A stretch of 64,000 nucleotides of DNA. Source: Thiolinea disciformis DSM 14473. GTDB lineage: Bacteria > Pseudomonadota > Gammaproteobacteria > Thiotrichales > Thiotrichaceae. A program made the position numbers and the translations under genes. This document shows, piece by piece, positions 44,147 through 53,107 of this stretch. The notes beneath the pieces are model-generated. The model did not search any database, was not told the DNA's origin, and saw only the letters and a list, made by a program, of their open reading frames with translations. The DNA lies in NCBI RefSeq assembly GCF_000371925.1, contig NZ_AQVE01000012.1:35838-99837 (forward strand), read 5' to 3'. The stretch's first letter is position 1. Each line of letters starts with the position of its first letter.

Positions 44147-46165
44147 CTACGCTCTTCTGCGCCGCCGTTTGCCTGTATCGGATTCAACCACTTCTTTCGC
44201 AGCGGGTCGCTCGACCACGCTAAATAAATGGGGAAACGGATCAGTCTTATGGGGAAATGCCATTGCATCGACGAAGTATTCTTGAAATTTAGGCTCCACC
44301 GCTGTTTCAATTTTCTCAATCGATAACACGACCTGCTCAATTTGACGCCGTGCTGCCTGATTCAATAAAGCAATGCGAGCGCCCGTGCCAGCCGCATTAC
44401 CGGCTGAAGACACTTGCGCTAAGGGGCAGTCTGGAATTAAACCCAAAACCATGGCGTGTTTAACATCAATATGGCTCCCAAATGCCCCCGCCAAACGAAT
44501 CCGCTCAACCTGCTCAATCCCTAGTTTATCCATCAATAAACGCACACCCGCATAAAGCGCCGCTTTGGCTAATTGAATCTGGCGTACGTCATTTTGAGTA
44601 ATACTAATCAGCGTCCCTGTCTCATTCTGCGGCTGATGTAAGACATACGACCATGTCCTTTGCTGCGGCACAATGCGCGTCGTTGTTTCAGCCAAACTGC
44701 CATCAATCACACCGTCGGTGCTAATAATCCCCGCCAAATACATCTCGGCAATGACTTCAATAATGCCCGAGCCACAAATACCATTCACGCCAATCTGCGC
44801 TACAGACTCGGCAAATCCTACTTCATCTGACCAAAGATCAGAGCCAATCACTTTAAAGCGTGGCTCTTTCGTCACAGGATCAATTCGTACCCGCTCAATC
44901 GCCCCCGGAGCTGCACGCTGGCCGCAACTGATTTGTGCGCCCTCAAACGCAGGGCCGGTGGGACTAGAACAAGCGACTAAACGTGCCCGATTGCCCAAAA
45001 CAATTTCTGCATTCGTCCCGACATCAACTAAAAGCGTCATGGCAGTTTGCTCATAAGGCTCTTCCGCCAAGACGACACCGGCTGCATCCGCGCCCACATG
45101 ACCGGCAATACACGGCAAAATATAAGCACGTGCATTGGGGTGCGTTTGAATTGCTAAGTCTTTAACCGCAATCTCCACGGCTTCGTTGGTAGCCAAAGCA
45201 AAAGGTGCTGATCCTAACTCCACCGGACTAATCCCTAATAGCAAGTGATGCATAATGGGATTAGCGACAAAGCTCATTTCCAGAATATCGTTTCGCTCAA
45301 TGCCAGCTTTCGTGGCTAGTTCGCCCACTAAATCATCCAAGGCGTCACGCACCGCACGACTCATGGCCTGCGTACCGTCAGGCTGCATCATCACATAGGA
45401 CACGCGACTCATCAGATCTTCGCCAAAGCGAATTTGCGGATTCATGCGGCTAGCAGAAGCTTTCACTGTCCCTGTCAATAAATCACATAAGTGCAAAGCA
45501 ATGGTGGTTGATCCGACATCGACCGCTACCCCAAACGCCTTATCACGAAAGCCGGCCCATGCAGCTATAATCGTTTTCTGCTGATACACTGCTACGGTGA
45601 GTGCGCGTTTGCCGTCGTTTAAAAGGGGCTGTAATTGTTGTAAAACCGATAATTCGCAGCGTAACTCTTTTAGATGCCAATCCTGCTCCAACGCTTCATA
45701 CACCCGCTGCAAATCACCCTTAGGATGATGCATATCCGGTATTTCTACTTCGATATAGCAGAGTTGGATAGCGCTATCTAAGACAATATCACGTGCTTCC
45801 GCTTCTTTTCGCACCAAAGGCTGATGCACTTGACTATCCGGCGGCACATCAATCACCACATCCCCTTGTAGGTAAGTGTGACAACTTAAACGCCGTCCCT
45901 GTAATAACACCGCACGACGCTTCTCATAACGCTGTTCGGTTTCGGTAAACGCATTCAGATGTTCTAGGCTCGAACGAATACCCAGCTTAGGAAAATCACC
46001 TTCCATACATAACACTTGGCAACGCCCACACAAGCCGCGCCCGCCACAAATCGAATCAATATCGATCCCCAACTGTTGTGCTGCTTGCAGTAAAGGCGTG
46101 CCTAGTGGAAATTCACCACGCCGCCCTGAAGGCATGAATACAACCTTCGCAGTTTTAAGCGTCAT
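44147..46165 (-). CDS. Corrinoid-activation protein (2Fe-2S ferredoxin + DUF4445)
   Basis: 672 residues. The N-terminal plant-type ferredoxin has CGGRGLCGRCQVLC (near residues 40-53) and a later Cys in RRLSCHTYLQG. A linker follows, then the DUF4445/RACo ASKHA domain (FGVAVDVGSTTIALHLCDLL, LLVDVGTNAEIVLG, GICGSGIIEVIAEMYLAGI, RLAGAFGSHIDVKHAM). Such RamA/RACo-type proteins use ATP to reduce inactive Co(II) corrinoid back to Co(I). It ends in a run of five arginines (GKRRRRRA), shared in kind with neighbours. Essential repair partner for the corrinoid protein at 49629. Confidence 0.9.
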   Translation of the reverse strand: MTLKTAKVVFMPSGRRGEFPLGTPLLQAAQQLGIDIDSICGGRGLCGRCQVLCMEGDFPKLGIRSSLEHLNAFTETEQRYEKRRAVLLQGRRLSCHTYLQGDVVIDVPPDSQVHQPLVRKEAEARDIVLDSAIQLCYIEVEIPDMHHPKGDLQRVYEALEQDWHLKELRCELSVLQQLQPLLNDGKRALTVAVYQQKTIIAAWAGFRDKAFGVAVDVGSTTIALHLCDLLTGTVKASASRMNPQIRFGEDLMSRVSYVMMQPDGTQAMSRAVRDALDDLVGELATKAGIERNDILEMSFVANPIMHHLLLGISPVELGSAPFALATNEAVEIAVKDLAIQTHPNARAYILPCIAGHVGADAAGVVLAEEPYEQTAMTLLVDVGTNAEIVLGNRARLVACSSPTGPAFEGAQISCGQRAAPGAIERVRIDPVTKEPRFKVIGSDLWSDEVGFAESVAQIGVNGICGSGIIEVIAEMYLAGIISTDGVIDGSLAETTTRIVPQQRTWSYVLHQPQNETGTLISITQNDVRQIQLAKAALYAGVRLLMDKLGIEQVERIRLAGAFGSHIDVKHAMVLGLIPDCPLAQVSSAGNAAGTGARIALLNQAARRQIEQVVLSIEKIETAVEPKFQEYFVDAMAFPHKTDPFPHLFSVVERPAAKEVVESDTGKRRRRRA

Positions 46166-46185
46166 GTTTTATCCTTTTTATTTCG

Positions 46186-47088
46186 TTATTGTGCTCTTCT
46201 TCTGCGGCGACCTTCACGCTCGCCACGCCCTTCCCCTTCCGGCAAAGGCTCACGGTATAGGCGAATCCAATTCATACAATCAGGATCGTGGCCTAACATC
46301 ACATCCGCGCCTTTGACAGCCTGCAATACTTCAGCATGCAGTGGATTGGTAATTGCTGAAGTCATACCAGCACCCATCGCCATAGTTAAAAAGGCGGCAT
46401 TAATGCCATTCCGATTAGGCAGGCCAAAGCTAATATTCGATGCACCGCAAGTCGTATTCACTTTTAACTCTTCACGTAAGCGACGCACTAAGGCCATCAC
46501 TTGTACCCCTGAATTATTAATCGCACCAATCGGCATCACCAAAGGATCAACCACGATCCGATCCCGCGAAATACCATGGTCTGCTGCGCGCTCGACAATT
46601 TTTTTCGCTACTTCAAAACGCACATTAATATCTTGTGAAATGCCGGTTTCGTCATTCGAAATAGCAACCACGGAAGCATTGTATTTCGCGACTAAAGGCA
46701 ATACGCGCTCTAAACTTTCATCTTCACCCGTCACCGAGTTAACTAAGGCTCGTCCTTGATAGACCGCCAATCCCGCCGCAAGCGCATCAATAATGGAGGA
46801 ATCGATACACAAAGGAACATCGACCGTGGACTGCACCAACTGAATCACTTCAGCCAAAATACGCGGCTCATCTGCTAAAGGAATGCCCGCATTCACATCT
46901 AACATTTGCGCACCTGCTTGTACTTGCGCTAAAGCATCGGCTTGCACACGGCTGTAATCACCGTTTTTCATTTCCTCGGCAAGAATCTTACGACCCGTTG
47001 GATTAATGCGTTCGCCAATGATAATAAAGGGGTGATCAAAGCCAATTTTGACTTCTTTCTTAGCAGAAGTGATAAGGGTTGTGGTCAT
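46186..47088 (-). CDS. Tetrahydrofolate:corrinoid methyltransferase (pterin-binding family)
   Basis: 300 residues, a TIM barrel of the pterin-binding/MeTr family: FIIIGERINPTGRKILAEEM, AQMLDVNAGIPLADEPRIL, LCIDSSIIDAL, ALVNSVTGEDESLERVLPL, DPLVMPIG. It moves the methyl group from the methylated corrinoid protein to tetrahydrofolate, as MtgA does in glycine-betaine systems. The last ~20 residues are a non-conserved, highly basic tail (EGRRRRRAQ) after the barrel. It overlaps metF by 4 bases. Confidence 0.88.
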   Translation of the reverse strand: MTTTLITSAKKEVKIGFDHPFIIIGERINPTGRKILAEEMKNGDYSRVQADALAQVQAGAQMLDVNAGIPLADEPRILAEVIQLVQSTVDVPLCIDSSIIDALAAGLAVYQGRALVNSVTGEDESLERVLPLVAKYNASVVAISNDETGISQDINVRFEVAKKIVERAADHGISRDRIVVDPLVMPIGAINNSGVQVMALVRRLREELKVNTTCGASNISFGLPNRNGINAAFLTMAMGAGMTSAITNPLHAEVLQAVKGADVMLGHDPDCMNWIRLYREPLPEGEGRGEREGRRRRRAQ

Positions 47089-48164
47089 ACAGCTAACTCC
47101 TGAGTGGCGGGTGATAAACTAGAAGATGAGGCGCTAGTTTCTACCAGTCCCGGATACCAAGGCTTACGCCCTTCTAAAGCACCCGAACGTTCGACAATCT
47201 CTGCCACATTATGCTCCTGACGATAGGCCATAATGTGGACGCCATGCACACCCTCTAACTCGCGGGCTTGTTGAATCATTTCAATACAAATATTTAAGCC
47301 TTCACGTTTTTGATCTTGTGCGCCTTTTAAGCGCTGAATAATAGTATCTGGAATATGCACACCGGCTACATTGGCTCGAATCCATTCGGCGGTTTTCGCG
47401 GAAGCCAGCGGCCCTACTCCCAATAAAATAAATACTTTCTTATCCAGCCCCATGTCGCGCACTTGTTGCATATAGCGCTCAAACATCGGCATATCAAAGC
47501 AATATTGGGTTTGAATGAATTGCGCACCCGCAGCAATTTTTTTGGCGAGGCGATAGGGGCGATAATCATAAGGGGGAGCAAATGGATTCGCAGCCCCACC
47601 TAACATGACACGTGGCGGGCTGGTTATTTTACGTCCACTCAGAAAACGGCTTTCATCACGCATCGTGCGAATAGTTTGCAAGGCCGTCATACTATCCAAA
47701 TCAAACACGGGCTTAGCATCCGGATGATCACCGGCCTGTACCCCGTCACCACTTAAGCAAAGGATATTGCAGACACCCATTGCCGCAGCGCCCAGCACAT
47801 CCCCTTGAATGGCAATGCGATTGCGATCACGACAAGAAATCTGCATCACCATCGCATAACCTTTGCGTGTTAACAGTGAGCACATGCCTACACTCGACAT
47901 ATGACAATGCGCCCCTGAACCATCCGTCGCATTCATGGCATCGACATAGCCATCAAACAAGCGGGCGCGTTGGTAGACCTCTTCAGGATCTGCTGAGTCT
48001 GGGGGTGCAATTTCAGTGGTTATCGCAAAATGCCCAGCACGTAAAACACGCTCTAAGCGCCCGGGAGAAACGTGCTGGGGTAAAATAGGCAGATTCTCGC
48101 CCGCTGGTGGCTCATCTGCATAAGAAAAAGGGGGTAACTGTGCACGCTGTAGACTAGGACTCAT
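47085..48164 (-). CDS. metF: Methylenetetrahydrofolate reductase MetF-like
   Basis: 359 residues, MTHFR barrel: ITTEIAPPDSADPEEVYQRA, DAMNATDGSGAHCHMSSVG, NILCLSGDGVQAGDHPDAKPVFDLDS, FIQTQYCFDMPMFERYM. It has a slightly longer N-terminus than E. coli MetF. In this operon the likely direction is oxidation of methyl-THF to methylene-THF, together with the small MetV-like protein encoded just upstream (4-base overlap). Confidence 0.9.
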   Translation of the reverse strand: MSPSLQRAQLPPFSYADEPPAGENLPILPQHVSPGRLERVLRAGHFAITTEIAPPDSADPEEVYQRARLFDGYVDAMNATDGSGAHCHMSSVGMCSLLTRKGYAMVMQISCRDRNRIAIQGDVLGAAAMGVCNILCLSGDGVQAGDHPDAKPVFDLDSMTALQTIRTMRDESRFLSGRKITSPPRVMLGGAANPFAPPYDYRPYRLAKKIAAGAQFIQTQYCFDMPMFERYMQQVRDMGLDKKVFILLGVGPLASAKTAEWIRANVAGVHIPDTIIQRLKGAQDQKREGLNICIEMIQQARELEGVHGVHIMAYRQEHNVAEIVERSGALEGRKPWYPGLVETSASSSSLSPATQELAV

Positions 48165-48625
48165 GATTTCATCTCACGGATACGCTGTTCCGCAGCACGT
48201 AACCAAGCAGATTTACCTTTTAAACGCCAATCCAAGGCTGGTTGCAGAATGTGAAGCGCTTGTTGCTCAGTCCGAAGTTGTTGCGTACCTTGCCAAGCCA
48301 CGACCCAGACACAATCCATTTCCGGTTTGACTTCACATTTACCATTGGCGCGCACCCCACCACAAGGACCATTACGAATCGTTTTAGGGCAATTCATCGG
48401 ACAGGACATACCCGTCGAACCCAAAGTACATTGCCCGCAAGATTGCGAATCAAACAGAAAGCGTTTAGTCGGTTGCTCCACAAATTTCATAAGGGGCTGC
48501 TCGACTTTGCTTAAACCCATACGCTGGAAATAAGGATAAAGCTTGACCAGACTACGCTCTAACCATTCATAGGAATGTTTCAAACCGCGTGCATGACGCG
48601 CTGACCACTGTCGCATCGTATACAT
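48161..48625 (-). CDS. MetV-like MTHFR C-terminal-domain protein
   Basis: 154 residues with a Cys cluster SCGQCTLGSTGMSCPMNCPKTIRNGPCGGVRANGKCEV, the MTHFR_C (MetV-type) pattern that carries an Fe-S or zinc site. In acetogens MetV is the obligate partner of a MetF that cannot use NAD(P)H alone. A long amphipathic N-terminus precedes the cluster. Its presence suggests that electrons from methyl-THF oxidation go to ferredoxin or a flavoprotein. Confidence 0.85.
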   Translation of the reverse strand: MYTMRQWSARHARGLKHSYEWLERSLVKLYPYFQRMGLSKVEQPLMKFVEQPTKRFLFDSQSCGQCTLGSTGMSCPMNCPKTIRNGPCGGVRANGKCEVKPEMDCVWVVAWQGTQQLRTEQQALHILQPALDWRLKGKSAWLRAAEQRIREMKS

Positions 48626-48648
48626 TAGCGCTCTCCTCCTGCTATTGC

Positions 48649-48957
48649 TTAAGCGTCTGGCTTTAGGGCATGATTACGAATAAATGCTTCTAGTTTTTCA
48701 TGTGGAAAATCGGCTTCAATGAGTGCCACTTGAGCTTTAGCGCACTCATCTAAATCACCTTCACACTCCATTTCAGTACGTTCACGCCGCCATTCTTCGA
48801 TATAAGCCGCAGCATCTGCCTTACGCGCCCGCATCGCTGCGCGATCAATGGCATCTTGAAAACGCTCGGACAACAACGCCTTCGCTTTAGTGCGCCCACG
48901 CCTTAGTAGTACCTGCGAGGGAATATCACGCCAATAAATGATGACTTTCTCGATCAT
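48649..48957 (-). CDS. Small 'virulence factor' family protein (PF13769-like)
   Basis: 102 residues: VIIYWRDIPSQVLLRRGRTKAKALLSERFQDAIDRAAMRA, then EEWRRERTEMECEGDLDECAKAQVALIEADFPHEKLEAFI. The IYWRDIPxQV start is typical of the small family labelled virulence factor. The name has no known biochemical meaning; members commonly sit in MttB/corrinoid clusters. It overlaps the DUF1638 gene by 32 bases. Confidence 0.75.
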   Translation of the reverse strand: MIEKVIIYWRDIPSQVLLRRGRTKAKALLSERFQDAIDRAAMRARKADAAAYIEEWRRERTEMECEGDLDECAKAQVALIEADFPHEKLEAFIRNHALKPDA

Positions 48958-49552
48958 AATGTCTCTGTACTAACTGTTGGAGTGTGCTTGCTAACTCACC
49001 ATATCCGCAATGCACGTGTTCAAACGCTAAACCTAAATACGTTGCCGCTTGTTGGGCAAGCTGCAAAATCTGCGGATCTTCCGTTTGCGATAAATACACC
49101 ACACGCTGATAATGGCGAAACAATTCGTCTTTCAAAACTGGATAACGATCCAACTTAAAACCTTGAATCACCAAACGCTCAAAATGCCGTGCTAAAAAAT
49201 CGGTTAAATAAAAACTACCGAGTTCTTGTTCCACCAATTCCGCAAACTTCGCCTGACCTGCATAAAAGGCATAACAGTGGGCACCGGCTAAACGCTCTAC
49301 CTTTTCTTGTACTAATACACGATCAATCCCACCGCCCGTACCACAATCGGCATAGGCGACAAATATCTGCTCGTAGTGCGCTTTATACTGTTGAATGGCT
49401 GCTTGTAAACGTGCTGGTATCTGCTCAGGATGGTTATGCAAATCCGCGTCTAGGTAATGCAGATGCATAAACTCCCAAGCATTTACTTGCTTTAGCGTCT
49501 TGATTTCGCGCGCCAATGCGCCACAAGCAATGACCATCAACGGCTTAAGCAT
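48926..49552 (-). CDS. DUF1638-family protein
   Basis: 208 residues: LMVIACGALAREIKTL, HYLDADLHNHPEQIPARLQAAI, FVAYADCGTGGGIDRVL, CYAFYAGQAKFAEL, YLTDFLARHFERLV, the DUF1638 pattern. Conserved Cys, Asp and His residues suggest a metal or cofactor site. Members are recurrent in corrinoid methyltransferase operons and may help load or handle the cofactor; function unproven. GGAAGGA precedes the ATG, and a hairpin lies 37 bases upstream. Confidence 0.8.
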   Translation of the reverse strand: MLKPLMVIACGALAREIKTLKQVNAWEFMHLHYLDADLHNHPEQIPARLQAAIQQYKAHYEQIFVAYADCGTGGGIDRVLVQEKVERLAGAHCYAFYAGQAKFAELVEQELGSFYLTDFLARHFERLVIQGFKLDRYPVLKDELFRHYQRVVYLSQTEDPQILQLAQQAATYLGLAFEHVHCGYGELASTLQQLVQRHYDRESHHLLA

Positions 49553-49588
49553 ACACGTCCTTCCTACTTACTAGGCCACACGCTAGCG

Positions 49589-49610
49589 CACTCCTTAATG
49601 TTAAGGAGTG
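49589..49610 (-). promoter_or_regulatory. Intercistronic hairpin before the DUF1638 gene
   Basis: CACTCCTTAA and TTAAGGAGTG form a perfect 10-bp stem with a 2-base loop between the corrinoid-protein gene and the DUF1638 gene. No T-run follows; a processing or stability element that gives more of the first two proteins is likely. Confidence 0.5.
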
Positions 49611-49628
49611 ACTTGAATACTCACAGGA

Positions 49629-50324
49629 TTAAGCGGCGCGACGTTGCTGAACTAAAGCCGAGCCTGTGCTAGACGCTGCTGCCGCATCACGACAATAAGC
49701 ATCTGCGCCTACGGCCTTGCCAAACTCCTCATTCAAAGGTGCACCACCTACCAACACGATATAATCATCACGGATGCCTTTCTCAACCATGGCATCAATC
49801 ACCACTTTCATATAAGGCATAGTCGTGGTGAGGAGTGCTGACATACCAAGGATGTCTGGTTTATGCTGCTCGAGGGCGGTCAAATAATCATCAACGGAAT
49901 TATTAATTCCAAGATCAATCACTTCAAAACCTGCACCTTCCATCATCATCGTAACGAGGTTCTTGCCAATGTCGTGGATGTCACCTTTTACTGTACCAAT
50001 CACCATTTTACCGACCGGCTTTGCACCGGTTTCCGCTAGGAGTGGTCGGATGATGGACATTCCACCTTTCATGGCATTGGCGGCTAACAACACTTCCGGC
50101 ACGAATAAAATACCATCACGGAAGTCGACACCGACAATACGCATCCCTTCAACCAATGCTTCAGATAGCACCTTATCCGCTGGCCAACCACGATCTAACA
50201 GGATACGGGTACCTTCTTCGATTTCCTCTTTCAAGCCGTCATAGAGATCATCGTGCATCTGCGCCACTAACTCATCATCGGGCAAATCCGCAAGAATTAG
50301 CTCATCATCATTGTCATCAGCCAT
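49629..50324 (-). CDS. Methyltransferase cognate corrinoid protein
   Basis: 231 residues. The N-terminal helical cap (DDELVAQMHDDLYDGLKEEIEEGTRILLDRGWPADKVLSEALVEGMRIVG) is followed by the B12-binding Rossmann domain with the cobalt-ligating His in GTVKGDIHDIGKNLV and the GxxxG-type IVLVGGAPLNEEFGKAVGADAY. It carries the methyl group between the MttB-like enzyme and the pterin methyltransferase. It follows the mttB-like gene by 18 bases. It ends in LVQQRRAA. Confidence 0.93.
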   Translation of the reverse strand: MADDNDDELILADLPDDELVAQMHDDLYDGLKEEIEEGTRILLDRGWPADKVLSEALVEGMRIVGVDFRDGILFVPEVLLAANAMKGGMSIIRPLLAETGAKPVGKMVIGTVKGDIHDIGKNLVTMMMEGAGFEVIDLGINNSVDDYLTALEQHKPDILGMSALLTTTMPYMKVVIDAMVEKGIRDDYIVLVGGAPLNEEFGKAVGADAYCRDAAAASSTGSALVQQRRAA

Positions 50325-50342
50325 ATCTTCAACCTCAGGAAA

Positions 50343-51884
50343 TTAATAGTCTTTGTCGGGTGCAGCCGCTTTACGTTTGGCAATAAATTCTAGTAACGCT
50401 TCATCAATCGCGGGATCTAACGGTGGCTCCTCATAATCTTCCAGCATTTTTTTCCATTGTTTGTTGGCACGCTGAGCTGCATCTTGCTGGCCTTCTTCAG
50501 CCCACTGCTCAAAGCTATTATTATCCGCAATGCTAGAGCGATAGAAGGCTGTCTCAAAATTAGCCTGCGTATGCACATTACCTAAGAAATGCTGTCCAGG
50601 GCCACCGGTGCGGAAGGCTTCCATCGCCAAACCATTCTCACTCATGTCGACACCTCGTAGCAGCACCGCCATCATATTCGCCTGATCCGAATCCATGATG
50701 AACTTCTCGTAACCCATGACTAAGCCACCCTCCAACCAGCCTGCTGTGTGTAAAACGAAATTCACACCCGCCAGCGCAGTCGTCTGTAAGGTATTAGCGG
50801 CTTCATAGGCCGCTTGTGCATCCGCAATTTTTGAAGCACACAAGCCACCACCACTACGGAAGGGTACGCCCAAGCGCCGCGCTAATGCGGCAACGGTATA
50901 CATAACCAAACTAGGCTCTGGCCCACCAAAAGTGGGAGCACCGGTTTGCATCGAAACCGCACTAGAGAAAGTGCCAAAAATCACCGGCGCCCCCTTACGC
51001 ACCATCTGCGCAAACGCCATACCCGCTAAAGCTTCCGCCAGAATTTGGGTGGCCGTGCCTGCCACGGTCACGGGGGACATTGCGCCCGATAGAATGAAGG
51101 GAGAAATTAAGCTTGCCTGATTGTGACGCGCATAAACCTTTAAGGCACCTAACATGGTGTCATCGTAGGTCAAGGGTGAATTTGCATTAATTAAGCTTGT
51201 GGTCACACAATTATCATTAACGAAAGCATCACCAAACACGATTTTTGCCATATCCACAGTGTCTTGCGCACGTGAGGCGTGAGTGACCGAACCCATGAAA
51301 GGTTTATCGCTGTATTTGATATGGCTATAGACCATATCTAAATGGCGCTTATTCACTGGCAAATCCACTGGTTCGCACACCGTACCACCTGAATGGTGCA
51401 GCCCCGGACTCATATACGTCAGCTTGACGAAATTGCGAAAATCCTCAATGGAAGCATAGCGTCGACCTTTATCGAGATCTCGCACGAAAGGTGAACCGTA
51501 GGCAGGCGCTAAAATGGTACGCTTACCGCCAATAATGGTGGTGCGCTCAGGATTACGTGCGTGTTGGGTAAATTCGCGCGGGGCGTGTTGTTGAATGAGG
51601 GATCGGCATAAGCCACGTGGAAAATGTACGCGTTCACCTTGAACGTCAGCCCCGTGTTCGCGCAGTAATTGTAGTGCCTCAGGGTCATCGCGAAAATCAA
51701 TACCAATTTCTTCTAAGATGGTATCGGCATTCTGTTCGATTTGGCTTAATGCCTCATCACTCAGCACTTCAAAATAAGGAACTTTCCGCTCTATAAACGG
51801 TACTTGCTCTACTTGAGAGGCATTACGAGCCGCTCGCTTTCCACTGCGACCGCCTCCGCCACGTCGCCCTTGTCGTTCACTCAT
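50343..51884 (-). CDS. MttB-superfamily methyltransferase, non-pyrrolysine
   Basis: 513 residues, in the trimethylamine/glycine-betaine methyltransferase family (VPYFEVLSDEALSQIEQNADTILEEIGIDF; TIIGGKRTILAPAYGSPFV; GGTVCEPVDLPVNKRHLDMVY; VIFGTFSSAVSMQTGAPTFGGPE; GGLCASKIADAQAAYEAANT). No in-frame amber codon interrupts it, so it is an MtgB-like, pyrrolysine-free enzyme; substrate probably a quaternary or tertiary amine such as a betaine. The N-terminus (RRGGGGRSGKRAARN) is Arg/Gly-rich. First gene of the operon, with GGAGAGG at the ribosome-binding site. Confidence 0.9.
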   Translation of the reverse strand: MSERQGRRGGGGRSGKRAARNASQVEQVPFIERKVPYFEVLSDEALSQIEQNADTILEEIGIDFRDDPEALQLLREHGADVQGERVHFPRGLCRSLIQQHAPREFTQHARNPERTTIIGGKRTILAPAYGSPFVRDLDKGRRYASIEDFRNFVKLTYMSPGLHHSGGTVCEPVDLPVNKRHLDMVYSHIKYSDKPFMGSVTHASRAQDTVDMAKIVFGDAFVNDNCVTTSLINANSPLTYDDTMLGALKVYARHNQASLISPFILSGAMSPVTVAGTATQILAEALAGMAFAQMVRKGAPVIFGTFSSAVSMQTGAPTFGGPEPSLVMYTVAALARRLGVPFRSGGGLCASKIADAQAAYEAANTLQTTALAGVNFVLHTAGWLEGGLVMGYEKFIMDSDQANMMAVLLRGVDMSENGLAMEAFRTGGPGQHFLGNVHTQANFETAFYRSSIADNNSFEQWAEEGQQDAAQRANKQWKKMLEDYEEPPLDPAIDEALLEFIAKRKAAAPDKDY

Positions 51885-51914
51885 ATGGCCTCTCCAGAGT
51901 TAGATGATTTGAGC

Positions 51915-51945
51915 ATAGTAAGTCTGATTGACTGATCAGTCAATC
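51915..51945 (-). promoter_or_regulatory. Promoter and palindromic operator of the mttB-like operon
   Basis: GATTGACTGATCAGTCAATC (51926-51945) is a perfect 20-bp palindrome. On the - strand its TTGACT (51943-51938) is a -35 box, separated by exactly 17 bases from a TACTAT -10 box (51920-51915). A repressor bound here would block polymerase. The size and symmetry fit a TetR-family protein; no such gene is in the window. It also overlaps the bhmt-like stop codon. Confidence 0.8.
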
Positions 51946-53022
51946 ACTGCGACGCCGTGAACTACGGCGATCCCGACCACCGCTAATGGAGCCACCCTCA
52001 ACGCTTAAATCACCTGCTAATTGCGCCTGTGCGCCTTTGGATACACTGCCCAAATCTTGCACGATCACATCCAAACTTGGCTTAGCTTGCGGTTTATGAT
52101 TATCCATCGCTTGGCGCATGGCTTTAATGTGCTGTGGCGTAGTGCCACAACACCCACCAATAATCCGCGCGCCCGCATCCATGGCTAATTCAACATAACG
52201 CGCCATCAACTCCGGCGTACCGTTATACACTACTTTGCCATCCACATATTCCGGAATACCACAATTGGCTTTAGCAATAATAATGGGTTCGCTTTCACCC
52301 GCCGCGTGGGCAGCATTCATAAAATTCAAGACAGTTGCCACCACCTCTGAAGCGCCCACACCGCAGTTGGTGCCACAAGCAATCGGATGCGGCTTCAAAA
52401 CCGGCTGTAAATGAATAATATCCGCTGCCGTCAAACCCATCATGGTTCGACCATTCGTATCAATACTAAGCGTATTGACTACTGGCAAACCCACGCGCCC
52501 AACACCTTCTACGGCCGCCTCAACTTCTTCACGCGACGACATGGTTTCAATCCAAAATACATCCACACCCCCAGCCGCTAAAGCACGCGCCTGCTCTTCA
52601 AAAATATCAGCAGCTTCGGCTTTAGTCAGCGGACCATTCGGCTCCAAAATATCGCCCGTAGGGCCAATCGAAGCCCCTATTGCAATAGTGCGTCCCGACT
52701 TAGCAATTTCCTCTTTCAGAATGGTTGCCGCCGCTATATTCAACTCGGCTACACGATTTTCTGCTTGATGCAAGGCCAAACGACGCCGATTACCACCAAA
52801 AGTATTGGTGAGAATAATGTCTGAACCCGCTTCCACATAAGAGCGATAATGTGCGGCAATTTTCTCGGGAAATTCTGTATTCCATAGTTCAGGCGCATCA
52901 CCCGTGGTCAAGCCCATGCTGAATAAATTAGTTCCGGTTGCCCCGTCTGCTAATAAAAAGGGTTTTTCTTCTAATAAGCGCAAAAATACATTTAAGCGCA
53001 AAAATACATTCGACTGCACCAT
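51940..53022 (-). CDS. Homocysteine S-methyltransferase family protein (BHMT-like)
   Basis: 360 residues. FLLADGATGTNLFSMGL, SDIILTNTFGGNRRRL, IGPTGDILEPNGPL, CGTNCGVGASE, and the zinc-binding GGCCGTTPQHIKAM are the family motifs; the three zinc Cys are present. It could methylate homocysteine from a betaine or S-methyl donor. The N-terminus has a tandem 18-bp duplication (NVFLRL twice), and the C-terminus has a disordered Ser/Arg-rich tail (GGRDRRSSRRRSD). It is upstream of, and co-oriented with, the mttB operon but has its own divergent promoter shared with fhs. Confidence 0.88.
   Translation of the reverse strand: MVQSNVFLRLNVFLRLLEEKPFLLADGATGTNLFSMGLTTGDAPELWNTEFPEKIAAHYRSYVEAGSDIILTNTFGGNRRRLALHQAENRVAELNIAAATILKEEIAKSGRTIAIGASIGPTGDILEPNGPLTKAEAADIFEEQARALAAGGVDVFWIETMSSREEVEAAVEGVGRVGLPVVNTLSIDTNGRTMMGLTAADIIHLQPVLKPHPIACGTNCGVGASEVVATVLNFMNAAHAAGESEPIIIAKANCGIPEYVDGKVVYNGTPELMARYVELAMDAGARIIGGCCGTTPQHIKAMRQAMDNHKPQAKPSLDVIVQDLGSVSKGAQAQLAGDLSVEGGSISGGRDRRSSRRRSD
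52975..53010 (-). repeat. Perfect 18-bp tandem duplication in the bhmt-like 5' end
   Basis: Two adjacent identical copies of TAAGCGCAAAAATACATT on the + strand encode NVFLRL-NVFLRL at residues 5-16. A recent slippage duplication that keeps the frame. Confidence 0.9.
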
Positions 53023-53107
53023 GTCACCTCATTTGGTTAATTTGCTCCCTAGCATTCTGGCATGAACTACGGCTTTAGCTAAGGGCTTTTTCAGCAGCTT
53101 AAAATTC

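Noticed and set aside
46196..46260. REP-like element at the end of the pterin methyltransferase gene
   Set aside because: The translated LPEGEGRGER resembles common REP-derived peptides, but the DNA here is not clearly palindromic, so no repeat feature is listed; kept only as a caveat.
50343..51884. Possible pyrrolysine (amber) codon in the MttB-like gene
   Set aside because: The frame is uninterrupted for 513 codons and no pyl genes are seen, so it is the non-pyrrolysine type.
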